DNA of 64,000 nucleotides from Ahrensia sp. (GTDB taxonomy: Bacteria > Pseudomonadota > Alphaproteobacteria > Rhizobiales > Rhizobiaceae), in the NCBI GenBank assembly GCA_028817895.1, contig JAPPOQ010000009.1, positions 124,001 through 188,000 on the forward strand, written 5' to 3'. The first letter of the stretch is position 1; each line of letters begins with the position of its first letter. Shown piece after piece: positions 51,478 to 61,013 of this stretch. The notes below the pieces were generated by a model, which made no database searches, was not told where the DNA came from, and saw only the letters and a list, made by a program, of their open reading frames with translations. Made by a program: the position numbers and the translations under genes.

Positions 51478-51719
51478 TTGATTGCGATATCGGCTCAACA
51501 GCACATCTTGGCACGCCTTATCTCTGGGTAGCAGATATTCTTGCGCAGGCGTGGACTGGAGTGTCACACCCGCCATGATTATCAATTCGTGATGGTTCCC
51601 GATTGGATAATCCGCGCCAATTGTTGAATGTCGAATCCTGGTGCGCCGTCCAACCAATTTGAATCGCAGTCTTGACCGCAAAATGCGTGAGCTAATCGGC
51701 TGTGAATGCCGAGAAAAGC

Positions 51720-52724
51720 TTAAATCGGCTGGCCGATATTTCGCTGCCTTTCCAAGCTAAACTCCAGCACGCCGCGTTTTCCATCTTTCCGCCCGACCTG
51801 AACGATCAGATCGATCGTGGACCGGGCGTATTCGACCACATCCTGTTTTGTCAGCCTGACCCCTGTCTGGAGTACCATAAGTGCCAACCGCTCCAATGCC
51901 AGATTTGGGCTGTCGGCATGGATGGTGGAGATCGAGCCGGGATGTCCGGTGTTGATGGCCTCCAGAAAATTATACGCCTCCGGTCCTCGAAGTTCACCGA
52001 CGATCAGACGGTCGGGCCGCATCCGCAGAGAACTCTCCAGGAGCTTGGCAGTGGAACGGTCTGAACCTTCGCGCCGGCTGGCGACCAGTGCTACCGAGTT
52101 CTTATGGGTTGGTCTGAGTTCGATGGCGTCTTCGATTGTTACGAGCCGCTCATCCTTGTGACACATGCCGAGCAGGGCGCGAGCGATCGTGGTCTTTCCC
52201 GAAGATGTACCGCCCGAGATCAGGATGTTCAGCCGGTTCCCGATTGCCGACTTTAGAACAGCCGGCAGATCCCCTTTTTTGAGATGGTCTTGAAGCACCT
52301 CATGGGACTTGGCTTTTTCGGCATCGACATCGATCGACTTGCCCTGGATGAATTCTATGTCCTCGGGCTTCAGAACCCGCGACACATATTTCCTGATTGA
52401 GAGGGATACGCCTCTCTCGATTGCCGGTGGAACCACGACCTGAACGCGCACATCGCTGCCGAAAACGAAGACACGGCCCGAGACGATCGGATGATCCTCT
52501 CCTAGTGCATTGCCGGTCTCTCCGGCCAGATTATTGCCCAGGGAATGGATGTCATGTTCGGCGATCCCGACATCAACCACTTCCTGCATGTGTGGCTTGT
52601 TCGCGTGCTCGACGAAAATCCGGCTGTCGGGATTGATGACCACCTCATTTAGATCGTCGGATGTGAGCAGCGTTTGCAGCGGTTTGAGACCCTGTTCGGC
52701 ATAGGAGTTGACGGTCTCGTTCAC
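51720..52724 (-). CDS. virB11: VirB11 secretion ATPase
   Basis: 334 aa. Walker A GGTSSGKTTI (171-180), the His and Asp boxes (GELRGPEAYNFLEAINTGHPGSISTIHADS), and the N-terminal domain typical of hexameric VirB11. It powers pilus assembly and DNA transfer with VirB4 and VirD4. Start overlaps the virB10 stop. It is the last gene of the virB operon and faces the copper island. Confidence 0.95.
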   Translation of the reverse strand: MNETVNSYAEQGLKPLQTLLTSDDLNEVVINPDSRIFVEHANKPHMQEVVDVGIAEHDIHSLGNNLAGETGNALGEDHPIVSGRVFVFGSDVRVQVVVPPAIERGVSLSIRKYVSRVLKPEDIEFIQGKSIDVDAEKAKSHEVLQDHLKKGDLPAVLKSAIGNRLNILISGGTSSGKTTIARALLGMCHKDERLVTIEDAIELRPTHKNSVALVASRREGSDRSTAKLLESSLRMRPDRLIVGELRGPEAYNFLEAINTGHPGSISTIHADSPNLALERLALMVLQTGVRLTKQDVVEYARSTIDLIVQVGRKDGKRGVLEFSLERQRNIGQPI

Positions 52725-54115
52725 GAAAACACCAGGTCCTGATTGACGAGAACATTCATCAGCGTGCCCTGCGGGATGCGGATGATCGGCGGAAGTTTCA
52801 GATACTCCTCCAGCACGTCTTCGGTCGTGTCTTTCAAGTCGTCTGACGCATCCTGCGCGACACCGGTCGCAGCACTCGTCGTCGTGTTCCCGTTTGCGTC
52901 ATCACTGGCCAGGAAGGAGGGAATGGCTGCGATGCTGGTGATCAGCACCGCCGTTCCGAAGCGCTGGAAAAACCGCGTGTCCACATTGCCCGCCTGTCCA
53001 CCGCGGCCGAGGCGGTCGATCCCGGTGGCCGCCAGCTTTACCGATTTCCCTTCCGGAGTGATGGCCCGGTTCCAGGCAATCAATACCCGTTTCTGGGCAA
53101 TCGAGATCTTTGGATTATAGGCCCCGATCAATCTCGTGCCCGCCGGCATCAGGATTGTCTGCCCGTCGAAGGAATAGACGGGCCTGGTCACCTGCGCGCG
53201 GATATTGCCCGGCAGTTGCGTATCGATGGCGGTTTCCAGCACGGCCGAGATGATCGTGCCCTGAACGATTGTCTTTGAAACATCCCCGAGATCACCGGCC
53301 CGCACCGTTTCCCATCCTTGAGAGGCGTTGGCCTTCAGGAACTGTTGGTTGTCGGAGAGCTCACGAATACCGGTTTCATCCTCCTTGGTGCCCGAAGTCG
53401 ACCTTCCTTCCTCAGATTCATCGTAGACATTGCCGTCCGAGGTCATGCGTTTCAGAAGTTCGGCATCCCGCGCGGCGCGGCGTTCTTCCAGCAGCTTGCG
53501 CAATCTTTCGCGTTCTTCCGCCTCGCGCCGCAACCGTTCTTGCTCGGCAAGTTGATCTGCGCTTGGGCCAGTTGGAACCTGAGTCTGGACGCGCAATGCA
53601 TCGAGTTGTGCCTTCAGCAATTGTTCGCGTGTTTCAGCTTCCGCCCGCAACGCCGCCGCCTGCTGATCGAGCAGTCTCGCGATATCATCGGCCGTCGGGC
53701 CGCCTTGCGGTGCCGGCCTGTTGGCGATCTCTCGCAGTGCTTTCTCAAGCGCCTCGATGCGGGCTTTCGCTTCGGGATCCAGATCCGTGGTGGTGACGGG
53801 TGCTGCGCGAGCCGGAATGACCGGTTCGGAAATTGATGGTTCGACGGCGATCTCGGGCTCGCGTTGAATCTGTGTGGAGATTCCGGAATTGTCGACTTTC
53901 GAGGTTTGCTGAATGTCCTCGGACGTGGACGTGTTCAGCCCCAGAAGCTTTCGTGTCTGTTCCGGAAAGACGACGAATGTCGCTGCGAGGGCCAACAGAA
54001 CCAGGAAGAAGAAGATGGCCCAGACGGGAGAGCCATGGCGGCTTTTACCCGACATGCGCTCCCGTCTTGCGCGAAGCCGATCATCTTCTTCAATGTTGGA
54101 TGTCCCATCGGCCAT
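52721..54115 (-). CDS. virB10: VirB10 inner-to-outer membrane channel scaffold
   Basis: 464 aa. Cytoplasmic N-terminus, single membrane segment (SPVWAIFFFLVLLALAATFVVF), then a long Glu/Arg-rich coiled coil (RLRREAEERERLRKLLEE) and the C-terminal beta barrel domain with SVDGQTILMPAGTRLIGAYN-like sequence and RIPQGTLMNVLVNQDLVF end. It spans both membranes and relays energy to the outer channel. Three bases after virB9. Confidence 0.95.
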   Translation of the reverse strand: MADGTSNIEEDDRLRARRERMSGKSRHGSPVWAIFFFLVLLALAATFVVFPEQTRKLLGLNTSTSEDIQQTSKVDNSGISTQIQREPEIAVEPSISEPVIPARAAPVTTTDLDPEAKARIEALEKALREIANRPAPQGGPTADDIARLLDQQAAALRAEAETREQLLKAQLDALRVQTQVPTGPSADQLAEQERLRREAEERERLRKLLEERRAARDAELLKRMTSDGNVYDESEEGRSTSGTKEDETGIRELSDNQQFLKANASQGWETVRAGDLGDVSKTIVQGTIISAVLETAIDTQLPGNIRAQVTRPVYSFDGQTILMPAGTRLIGAYNPKISIAQKRVLIAWNRAITPEGKSVKLAATGIDRLGRGGQAGNVDTRFFQRFGTAVLITSIAAIPSFLASDDANGNTTTSAATGVAQDASDDLKDTTEDVLEEYLKLPPIIRIPQGTLMNVLVNQDLVFS

Positions 54116-54118
54116 ACA

Positions 54119-54871
54119 TCACCCCAGGATGTTCGAGAGCGGATCGGTGGGTGAGGGGCCGTTCGACACGCAGATCGCATCTGACCCAATTCGCACCGTC
54201 CAGTTCTTGTGGACGCCATCGGCGATGATAGTCCGGCCGGCCGTTCGCGAATTGACGATGTATTCGCGGCCCGCCTTGCCGACCCGGAATATGCCGGGCA
54301 GGGGTGCGTCATTCGGGAAGCGGAAGAAGGTCTGCTTGCCGTTGTCGTAGACTTCGATCGGAGAGAATGCCGCTTCACCGGCAACCCAGTAGTCGAAGTT
54401 CTTGCCGCCGTTGGATGTCGAGGCGCTGTGATACTCTGAAACCACGCCGGTCGGATAGCGGAACGTCGTCCGGAAGTTGTGGTTCTGGCGGTGGCCCGCC
54501 CTTCCGCGATGGGCGCGCAGCTCGAAGGAGTAGACGCGCCTGTCCGTATAGACCGTCATGTTGGTGACCGCGTCCTGATTGAGCGGCTTGATGGAAATCA
54601 CGTCACCGCGTTTCAGGCGGATGATCTGCCACGATGCGCTGTCGCCGACCTGGATGGATTCGACGACCTCACCTTTGCCGAACTGCACCGTCGAGATGAA
54701 GTTGGTGTGCATGTCCAGCCGGTAGACGGTGTTTTCGTTGTAGACGAACTGCTTGATGCGGCCGTCTGCGGGGAGCGGAACCGGCCGCTGCTCTGCAATC
54801 GCCGGTATGGTTGTTGCGACCAGAAGCGTGGCCGCAAGTGCAATCCCGAGTGTGTTGGGTTCCTTGCTCAT
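54119..54871 (-). CDS. virB9: VirB9 outer-membrane channel protein
   Basis: 250 aa with signal peptide (LGIALAATLLVATTIPAIA). Conserved VYRLDMHTNFISTVQFGKGEVVESIQVGDS region and C-terminal ADGVHKNWTVRIGSDAICV match VirB9. It forms the core complex with VirB7-like lipoprotein and VirB10. Start overlaps virB8. Confidence 0.94.
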   Translation of the reverse strand: MSKEPNTLGIALAATLLVATTIPAIAEQRPVPLPADGRIKQFVYNENTVYRLDMHTNFISTVQFGKGEVVESIQVGDSASWQIIRLKRGDVISIKPLNQDAVTNMTVYTDRRVYSFELRAHRGRAGHRQNHNFRTTFRYPTGVVSEYHSASTSNGGKNFDYWVAGEAAFSPIEVYDNGKQTFFRFPNDAPLPGIFRVGKAGREYIVNSRTAGRTIIADGVHKNWTVRIGSDAICVSNGPSPTDPLSNILG

Positions 54872-55551
54872 TGAGTTGCTCCCCTGTTCGATAGAGTCTC
54901 CGCGTCGACGCGGTAATTGCTGACCATGAAGCCGAGCGGGTTTTTCCAGACGTCTTCGAGATTGCGTTCCACCCGTGGCTGAAATTCGAAACCGACGGTC
55001 GCCACGAAATCCCGCTCAACCGGTCGTTCTCCCTCGGTTTCAAGTGTCTTGCGAAACCGCAGCTGAGCGGTTCCCTCGCTTAGCTGAGCGATCGAGATTA
55101 CCCTGACGAGCAACCGGGAGCGTGCGGTGTAGACGTCCGGCGGATAATTCTCCGCCCCCTTGGCCCAGAGCGCCACCAGGGACGAACGCGCCTGGCCTTG
55201 CGACCGGCTCAGGACGTCTGGAATGCGGGTCTGGTTGTCGGCAATGTCGTAGGTCTCGCGGTCGGTCACATAGGAGACCAGTTCAGCCTGCCGGACCGCT
55301 TCCTGTTCGGCCAGGCTTGCCGGACGGACCTGAACGATCCTCTCGGCTTCGCCTGTCGTGCGGTCGACCATCACCACAAAGGGTTTGGTTTCCTTCAACG
55401 GAAGGAGCGCGATCACAGCGGCAATCGCAATGATGGCCATGGACAGCGCCAGGATGGCCACGACCATCCAGCGATTGCGCTGAAATTGAAGCTGGAAGAA
55501 AACCTCGTCTTCGAATGTGTAGGCGATTTGGTCAGTGGTTCGCTCTGCCAT
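54868..55551 (-). CDS. virB8: VirB8 inner-membrane assembly protein
   Basis: 227 aa from ATG 55551 (GGAAGGGG upstream; an ATG six codons earlier is possible). Short cytoplasmic N-terminus, one membrane segment (VVAILALSMAIIAIAAVIALLPL), NTF2-like periplasmic domain with DRETYDIADNQTRIPDVLSRS and VNYR-type C-terminus (MVSNYRVD). No virB7 gene stands before it, unlike the Agrobacterium order. Confidence 0.94.
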   Translation of the reverse strand: MAERTTDQIAYTFEDEVFFQLQFQRNRWMVVAILALSMAIIAIAAVIALLPLKETKPFVVMVDRTTGEAERIVQVRPASLAEQEAVRQAELVSYVTDRETYDIADNQTRIPDVLSRSQGQARSSLVALWAKGAENYPPDVYTARSRLLVRVISIAQLSEGTAQLRFRKTLETEGERPVERDFVATVGFEFQPRVERNLEDVWKNPLGFMVSNYRVDAETLSNRGATQ

Positions 55552-55610
55552 GCCCGCCCCTTCCGCCATCGCTGTTTGAGCTCAATCCCCGCCTGCCTGT
55601 CGATCCCGGC

Positions 55611-56765
55611 CTATCCATTGCGGCCTCCATCGAGTGCGGTGGTGGTTGCGGCATCGACCTTTGACACCCTTTCGGTTGCACCACTTTTCATCGCCTCGAA
55701 CTGGATGGCTCTCCTGTCTCCTGACGACTTTGCCCGGCCACCCGGCTGAAAGAAGGAGGGGTCGGAAAAGCGTTGCCGGTCGCGGCTCATGCGCGCGGCC
55801 TGGGTGACGAAGGCGGCGGTCTGCGCGACCCGTCCGCCACCGTTTTCGCGAACGGTCTCGGCCGCCTGTCGTCCCGCATCGTAGCGGGCGACCCCGCTAT
55901 AGGCGGTGCGCACCGGTGCGCTGACGGTGTCCTTCGCGTTGCGGCTCGCAGCCCGGGCTTCGGCAATGCCGGTTCCGGTCGTGACGATGGTTCCTGCAAG
56001 CCCCGTGACCAGGCTTGGAATGTTGAACATCATGAAGATCGCCGCGAAGATCACGATGATGAAACCGGCCGCCTGGGACATTTCCGAGGCGCCCTGGACC
56101 GTGCCGATCATCGTCTGACCGACACCGACCACCGCGCCCATCACCCCGGCCAGGACCAGCGGTATGAGGGCGAAGCCGATGGTGAATCGCGTCCACGACT
56201 CGAAGAGACTTCGCGTCGCGGAAAACAGCAGACAGGCGATGAAGACCGGGGCGAAGGAGACCGACATCGCCAGTCCCACCTTGGCGAGTGCCGAGACCAG
56301 AATGGCAACGCAGGCCATGAGCGCTCCAAGAACGATGAGAACGACGGCGGTGAGGCTGATGCCCAGCCACCCGCTTTCCTCGTTGGCACGATCCGAGAAA
56401 TCGAAGATCTCGGTCACCATCTGGTCGAGGGCGGAGTTCAGGTTGGGAGATCCCGTCGCGCCGATGAGAGCGGCACCGATCGATCCGGGCGTGTTGGTCA
56501 ATATGTCGTAGATGGGCTGAAACTGAGACCAGGTCGTCGCCACCGAAAGCACCATGACGTAGCGGACGCCCCATGTGAGGTAGCTCGACATCCGGATCGG
56601 CACGAACTGGAACAGCGCATTGGCGGCAATGAGGGCAAGACCAACCAGACCGCCGGCCTGGATCATCGTGGTCACAGGGCCGGCAAAGCCCGTGAACACG
56701 GTCTGCGCATAATTGCCGATGGCAGCGTCGATCAGATCGAGGGTCTCTGTGATGTAGCTCGCCAC
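55611..56765 (-). CDS. virB6: VirB6 polytopic channel protein
   Basis: 384 aa with about six membrane segments (FAGPVTTMIQAGGLVGLALIAANALF, WLGISLTAVVLIVLGALMACVAIL, LAMSVSFAPVFIACLLF). C-terminal third is polar and Arg/Gly-rich. It matches VirB6/TrbL in topology and in the SFAPVFI region. The inner-membrane part of the DNA channel. It lies 3 bases after the unknown periplasmic gene. Confidence 0.92.
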   Translation of the reverse strand: MASYITETLDLIDAAIGNYAQTVFTGFAGPVTTMIQAGGLVGLALIAANALFQFVPIRMSSYLTWGVRYVMVLSVATTWSQFQPIYDILTNTPGSIGAALIGATGSPNLNSALDQMVTEIFDFSDRANEESGWLGISLTAVVLIVLGALMACVAILVSALAKVGLAMSVSFAPVFIACLLFSATRSLFESWTRFTIGFALIPLVLAGVMGAVVGVGQTMIGTVQGASEMSQAAGFIIVIFAAIFMMFNIPSLVTGLAGTIVTTGTGIAEARAASRNAKDTVSAPVRTAYSGVARYDAGRQAAETVRENGGGRVAQTAAFVTQAARMSRDRQRFSDPSFFQPGGRAKSSGDRRAIQFEAMKSGATERVSKVDAATTTALDGGRNG

Positions 56766-56768
56766 GCC

Positions 56769-57218
56769 CTATCCCTTTACTTTGAGATCGATGACGCCCA
56801 GCCCTTCGCAATAGTCGAGGACTTCCCGCCTTTTGACCGCGTTGAAACCCTGCGCCTGAAGATCGAGCATGTGCGGGCGCAGTTGCCGGTTGCTCTTGTC
56901 CGCCAGATCGGCGGGAATTTTCGAGCCGATGGCCTCCCAGTCACGTCGCCCGTCAAGGCAGGACAGATCGGCGGTCTCGCCGGCCGCCGCGGCATCGCAG
57001 ATCCGTCTGATTTCCTCGTTTTCCCACTGATAGACATAGGCCAGCACGATGTTGCGCATGGTCGCGTTATGCGTGAGGCGCTTCATGGCTTGCTTTGCCC
57101 TGTCGCTCTTTACGGGGAAGCCGCTGCAATGAAAGTTCGTGCTGTGGTCGGATGCAGCCGGTGCCGCAATCGAAAGCAGGATCGCTGCTGCAACGGGAAT
57201 CGCGAATGCCCTGATCAT
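56769..57218 (-). CDS. Periplasmic hypothetical protein between virB5 and virB6
   Basis: 149 aa with signal peptide (AFAIPVAAAILLSIAAPAASDH). Four cysteines in the mature part (FHCSG, RRICDA, LSCLDG, DYCEG) could form two disulfides. Overlaps the virB5 stop. No homology recognised with confidence. Position in the operon where other systems encode exclusion (Eex) or VirB7-type proteins suggests an entry-exclusion or pilus accessory role; inference only. Confidence 0.75.
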   Translation of the reverse strand: MIRAFAIPVAAAILLSIAAPAASDHSTNFHCSGFPVKSDRAKQAMKRLTHNATMRNIVLAYVYQWENEEIRRICDAAAAGETADLSCLDGRRDWEAIGSKIPADLADKSNRQLRPHMLDLQAQGFNAVKRREVLDYCEGLGVIDLKVKG

Positions 57219-57952
57219 TTCCTGTCACCGGTTTTCATGAAGTTGCGGGAGGCCTGGCCATCTCGCGCGATCTGCAGCGCCTGCATGCCGGTCGCATTGG
57301 TCTGTGCGGATTGCACGCGCAGGAGTTCCAGCAGCAGCACAGCGACTTCAGCATTGACCCGCGTGTTGAAGTCGACGCTGGCCTTCAGATCGGCGGTGGA
57401 ATCGATTCCGTCGACTAGCGTATTGATCCTCTGCACTGCCGCGCTGGCCCGCCGGTAACTGTCTTCGGCAGTTGCAACTGCCGCCAGACCCGATCCGGCA
57501 AGCGACGCGATGGCTTTGTCCGCCGGCACGTCGGAGGAATCGAAACTGGCCAGATCGCCGAGATTGAAGCGCGACTTCAATTCGGAAATCACTGTGTTCA
57601 TATTGCCGATGTTTCCGGCAATGTCGCCACCTCGAACCGCAGCCGACACGATCGACTGGAGATCGGAGGCCGCCTGACGCGCACTCTTTTCCGCGTTACC
57701 GTTCAAGATCGAGGATATTCCCTTGGCGCCTGTGATCGCCTGCAGGCGGTGCTGCATGTTTGTGAGCTGCTCCTGCATCGTGGTCAGCTGCTTGATCTGC
57801 TCCTCATAGTCCTTCAGCTGCTGCTGAAGCTGCGCGATGACCTGGGCAATCTGCGACGTATCGATAACCGGAATGCCCTGGGCGCTTGTGGGATGAACCG
57901 GCAGGACCAGAAGCACGAGGCCCAGCGCCATGGATCTTGCATATGTCTTCAT
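57215..57952 (-). CDS. virB5: VirB5 minor pilin
   Basis: 245 aa with signal peptide (SMALGLVLLVLPVHPTSAQG). A long coiled coil (QVIAQLQQQLKDYEEQIKQLTTMQEQLTNMQHRL) and C-terminal helices are typical of VirB5/TraC pilus tip proteins. Overlaps the lipoprotein gene upstream (ATGA) and the unknown gene downstream. Confidence 0.92.
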   Translation of the reverse strand: MKTYARSMALGLVLLVLPVHPTSAQGIPVIDTSQIAQVIAQLQQQLKDYEEQIKQLTTMQEQLTNMQHRLQAITGAKGISSILNGNAEKSARQAASDLQSIVSAAVRGGDIAGNIGNMNTVISELKSRFNLGDLASFDSSDVPADKAIASLAGSGLAAVATAEDSYRRASAAVQRINTLVDGIDSTADLKASVDFNTRVNAEVAVLLLELLRVQSAQTNATGMQALQIARDGQASRNFMKTGDRK

Positions 57953-58092
57953 GTCACGGCCTTTCCATCGTCTTTGAATGTCTCGTTGAGAGGCTTGAAA
58001 TCGCAGGCGCAGGGCGATGTGTATTCGGTGGGAATACCGGCGCAGCCGGCCAGGATGGCGAGGGTGAGCATCAGCAGCGAGATTGTCTTCAA
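57949..58092 (-). CDS. 47-aa VirB7-like lipoprotein (TTG start)
   Basis: TTG at 58090-58092 overlaps the virB4 stop (TTGA), and the TGA overlaps the virB5 ATG. Begins with a short hydrophobic stretch and lipobox LAGC (Cys17), then CACDF and a polar tail. Size and lipobox fit VirB7/TrwH, which anchors VirB9 at the outer membrane. Its position after virB4 differs from the Agrobacterium order, but no other virB7 candidate exists in the operon. An Eex-type lipoprotein is the alternative. Confidence 0.7.
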   Translation of the reverse strand: MKTISLLMLTLAILAGCAGIPTEYTSPCACDFKPLNETFKDDGKAVT

Positions 58093-60452
58093 CGGTTCAG
58101 ATCCTTCCAGAAATCGGGATTGTCTCTCCAGTCCGCGGGCGCGTTTTCGCCCTTGCCGCCGCCAAGGACGGAAAGCAGAGGACCCATGGCGGAAAGATCC
58201 ATGTCGATGATGGTGCTGTCGTCACCGGATTGCATCAGAGCCAGCCGGTGTCCGACATTCGATTGCATCAAGAAATCGCGTTCGCGATCCGTCAGATTGA
58301 GAGGGGCCAGCTCTTCGGCGGTGTTCCGGTTCGACGGATAGATGAGACGCGTCACCACGCTCTCGAGAATGGCGCCGCCGGCCGCGCTTTCGGCAATATG
58401 CGACACACGCTGTGTGAGAAGAATGACGGCGACATTCTTCTTGCGCATCGTCAGCATCCAGTCTTTCAGTCGCGACTGGAAGTAGGGATCGTCGAGAAGT
58501 TTCCAGGCCTCGTCCATGACGAGCAGGGTAGGGCGCTCATCCTCGACGATCCGCTCGATGCGGCGGAAGACATAGGAGAGCCATGCGGTTCTCACATCGT
58601 CATTGTCGAAGATCTCCGACAGATCGAAAGCGGTGATGTCGCTGTCGAAACTCAAACCGTCCCGTCCCTTGCCGTTGAAAAGCCATTCGAACTGTCCGCC
58701 GCTGTCCCACCGGCCGAGCCTCGTGTGCAGATCCTTGCCATCGTCGACCGCGCGCAGTTGCGACCGGAAATGGGAAATCGTCTGGAGGTTTCTGGCGGCC
58801 TTCGCATTGTCGCGGCAGGCCTTGGCCAGAGCTTCGATCTGCACCGGTGAGAGGTCACCCTCTTTCGGCTTCAGCATGGCTTCGAGCCAGTCCGTCAGCC
58901 ATGCGGCACCGCGCTCATCGGATTCCGCCTCGAAGGGATTGAAACCGGTATTCTCTCCCATCTTTACCGGCGTGTAGTGGCCACCAAGCGCCCGGACCGG
59001 CATCTCGAAGCCCTGATCCTTGTCGAAGACGATGATGCGCGGATTGAGCCGTGTGGCCTGGGCCAGAAGGAAAGCCGTTCCAAGGGTTTTGCCCGATCCG
59101 GTCTGGCCAAGAACAAGCGAATGGCCGACCGCGCGCTCGTCTCTCTGACCGGGAAGATGGAAATTGAACCGATAGGGTTCGCCGTTCCCGATCGGCAGAA
59201 TCGTGATTGCCTCGCCCCATGGCGAGAGGGCTTTGTCGCGCCCTCTCGCCGCTCCGTGCAACGCACCGAGCTCGGCAAAGTTTCGCGACGAGATCATGCC
59301 GGCCCGGGTGCGATAGGAATAGTTGCCCGGCTGCTGGGCGAAGAAGGCGGCACGGGCAGCGAAGTTCTCGCGGATCATCGATCCGCCGATCCCGGTGACG
59401 GCTCTCGTGATGTTGCCAAGCGTGCCGTCGAGTTCCGCTTCGCTGTCAGCAAACACGCAGATCGTGCAATGGTGATTGCCGAAAGCCACGCGGCCCGACG
59501 CCTGATCGTCTGCCGCCTCTTCAAGCTGGAATTGAAGAGATCGTGCGGCGTCTTCGGCCGCCGCCATTTGCCGGGCGACCCGCTGGATTTTCTGGAGCGC
59601 CTCGATCCGCTCGCCCGGGGTGAAGGAGTTCGTCACCACCATGTCGGTGGCCAGATCGAGACCGTCGAGGATGCCGGCGAAGGTTTCGCCGGGATAATCC
59701 TTCAAAGTGACGATGGCACCATATCTGGTGTTTCCCGAATGGGATCCGAACACCGTGAAGGCATCCCCGTGAAACAGCACCGGCGCGTTGGCAATAAGAT
59801 CGTTGAGAGGGGTAAACCGGCGGCCTGGTGTCATCGGATAATAGTCGCCGCATATGGTTGCGCGCAGCAGACCCAGCCATTCGCCGCCAGAAATGGTCAT
59901 TCTGCGCGGATTGGTCTTCGCCAGCGTCTCCATGAAGGCGGTAACGATCTGGTTCAGCCGGATTGCGCGTTTCTGGAGATTCTCTTCGGTCCGGGACCTG
60001 CCCCCTGACAGCCTGGTCCAAAGGCCGACGGCTTTCGATGGCCTGATCGTGACCGTGACCAGCGTGGTGCGATGGCGAAGACCGGCAACGCCGAGAAACC
60101 CTTGCCATCTGCGGTCGATCGCTGCGGCAAAGGTCTTGTCTTCCACCACGGGATCGAGGGCAGGGGCTGTCCCGGTGGATATGCGATGCACGTAGAATCC
60201 GACATCCGGTCTTTGCTGTGCAACGAGGGAAGAAAAGGCAGCGGCTATCCCAGTGATCTCAGCTTCGTCGGCGGTGCTGGCGGAGATCCCGTCAACGGCG
60301 AAGGATGCCATCACATCTCCGTCCCGTAACAGGATGGTCTGATCGTCGACGGCCGTGATGTATGGAAGTCCGCGAGCAAGCAACTCCTCACTCTCGCGGC
60401 CACTCTCTCTCACAGAGTGCTCGGCAAGAGACGTCTTGCTATCAAGCACCAT
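58089..60452 (-). CDS. virB4: VirB4 ATPase
   Basis: 787 aa. Walker A VLGQTGSGKTLGTAF, Walker B PTLLVMDEAWKLL, DVRTAWLSYVFRRIERIV and LLTQRVSHIAESAAGG are standard VirB4 motifs. N-terminal domain has MTISGGEWLGLLRATICGDYYP. It energises pilus assembly. Overlaps virB3 at its start by 11 bases and the small lipoprotein at its end. Confidence 0.95.
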   Translation of the reverse strand: MVLDSKTSLAEHSVRESGRESEELLARGLPYITAVDDQTILLRDGDVMASFAVDGISASTADEAEITGIAAAFSSLVAQQRPDVGFYVHRISTGTAPALDPVVEDKTFAAAIDRRWQGFLGVAGLRHRTTLVTVTIRPSKAVGLWTRLSGGRSRTEENLQKRAIRLNQIVTAFMETLAKTNPRRMTISGGEWLGLLRATICGDYYPMTPGRRFTPLNDLIANAPVLFHGDAFTVFGSHSGNTRYGAIVTLKDYPGETFAGILDGLDLATDMVVTNSFTPGERIEALQKIQRVARQMAAAEDAARSLQFQLEEAADDQASGRVAFGNHHCTICVFADSEAELDGTLGNITRAVTGIGGSMIRENFAARAAFFAQQPGNYSYRTRAGMISSRNFAELGALHGAARGRDKALSPWGEAITILPIGNGEPYRFNFHLPGQRDERAVGHSLVLGQTGSGKTLGTAFLLAQATRLNPRIIVFDKDQGFEMPVRALGGHYTPVKMGENTGFNPFEAESDERGAAWLTDWLEAMLKPKEGDLSPVQIEALAKACRDNAKAARNLQTISHFRSQLRAVDDGKDLHTRLGRWDSGGQFEWLFNGKGRDGLSFDSDITAFDLSEIFDNDDVRTAWLSYVFRRIERIVEDERPTLLVMDEAWKLLDDPYFQSRLKDWMLTMRKKNVAVILLTQRVSHIAESAAGGAILESVVTRLIYPSNRNTAEELAPLNLTDRERDFLMQSNVGHRLALMQSGDDSTIIDMDLSAMGPLLSVLGGGKGENAPADWRDNPDFWKDLNR

Positions 60453-60717
60453 AGGTCACCCCCTTGCCTCTGACCCAGGAGGCGGTGAGTGGAGTGACGC
60501 GGATGACGGTGAAGATCACATCAAAGATGCGTGGATCGTAGGCGGCCAGCAGTCGCAGTGCGATGTATCCGGTAATCGCACTCACCCCGAAATAGATGAG
60601 CGACAGCGTCGCGATGAATCCTCCGACCACGACCAGCATCAGGACGATGACATAGGTCATGGGCAGTCCCATCAGCGACACCGGGCGGGTCAATCCTCTG
60701 AAGACGGGCGTGGCCAA
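60442..60717 (-). CDS. virB3: VirB3 inner-membrane protein
   Basis: 91 aa from TTG at 60717, chosen for TAGGAG 9 bases upstream and the conserved N-terminus ATPVFRGLTRPVSLMGLP. Two membrane segments (YVIVLMLVVVGGFIATLSLIYFG, TGYIALRLLAAYD) then a polar C-terminus. VirB3 is a pilus assembly partner of VirB4, which follows with an overlap. Confidence 0.9.
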   Translation of the reverse strand: MATPVFRGLTRPVSLMGLPMTYVIVLMLVVVGGFIATLSLIYFGVSAITGYIALRLLAAYDPRIFDVIFTVIRVTPLTASWVRGKGVTYGA

Positions 60718-60728
60718 GGGTCGAACTC

Positions 60729-61013
60729 CTAGAAACCAGCTAGAATGGTCGCCGCGCCAAACAGGATGACCAGGCCGATGACGACCGAGCCGGCATAGAG
60801 CCAGTTCATCCGGCCCGTCAGAAACAGGATGCCGACGGCCGCGAGAGCGACGAGACCGAGGGCGCGGCCCACGGGACCGGTAAGCGCCGTGCCAATCTGC
60901 TGCAGCATCGTGGTGATGGGCGACAGATCCTGGGCCGCTGCCGGTGAGGTGAAGAGGAGTGTTGCGATCAGGGTCAGACCGAGCGTCTTCGCCCACGAGT
61001 TCAAAATTCCCAT
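60729..61013 (-). CDS. virB2: VirB2 major pilin precursor
   Basis: 94 aa. Long signal (GLTLIATLLFTSPAAAQ), then LSPITTMLQQIGTALTGPVGRALGLVALAAVGILFLTG, two membrane helices and NWLYAGSVVIGLVILFG. Classic VirB2 layout. Overlaps virB1 by 13 bases. Confidence 0.93.
   Translation of the reverse strand: MGILNSWAKTLGLTLIATLLFTSPAAAQDLSPITTMLQQIGTALTGPVGRALGLVALAAVGILFLTGRMNWLYAGSVVIGLVILFGAATILAGF

Noticed and set aside
55773-57458. Long plus-strand open frame opposite virB5-virB6
   Set aside because: Antisense shadow caused by high GC in strongly supported virB genes on the other strand.
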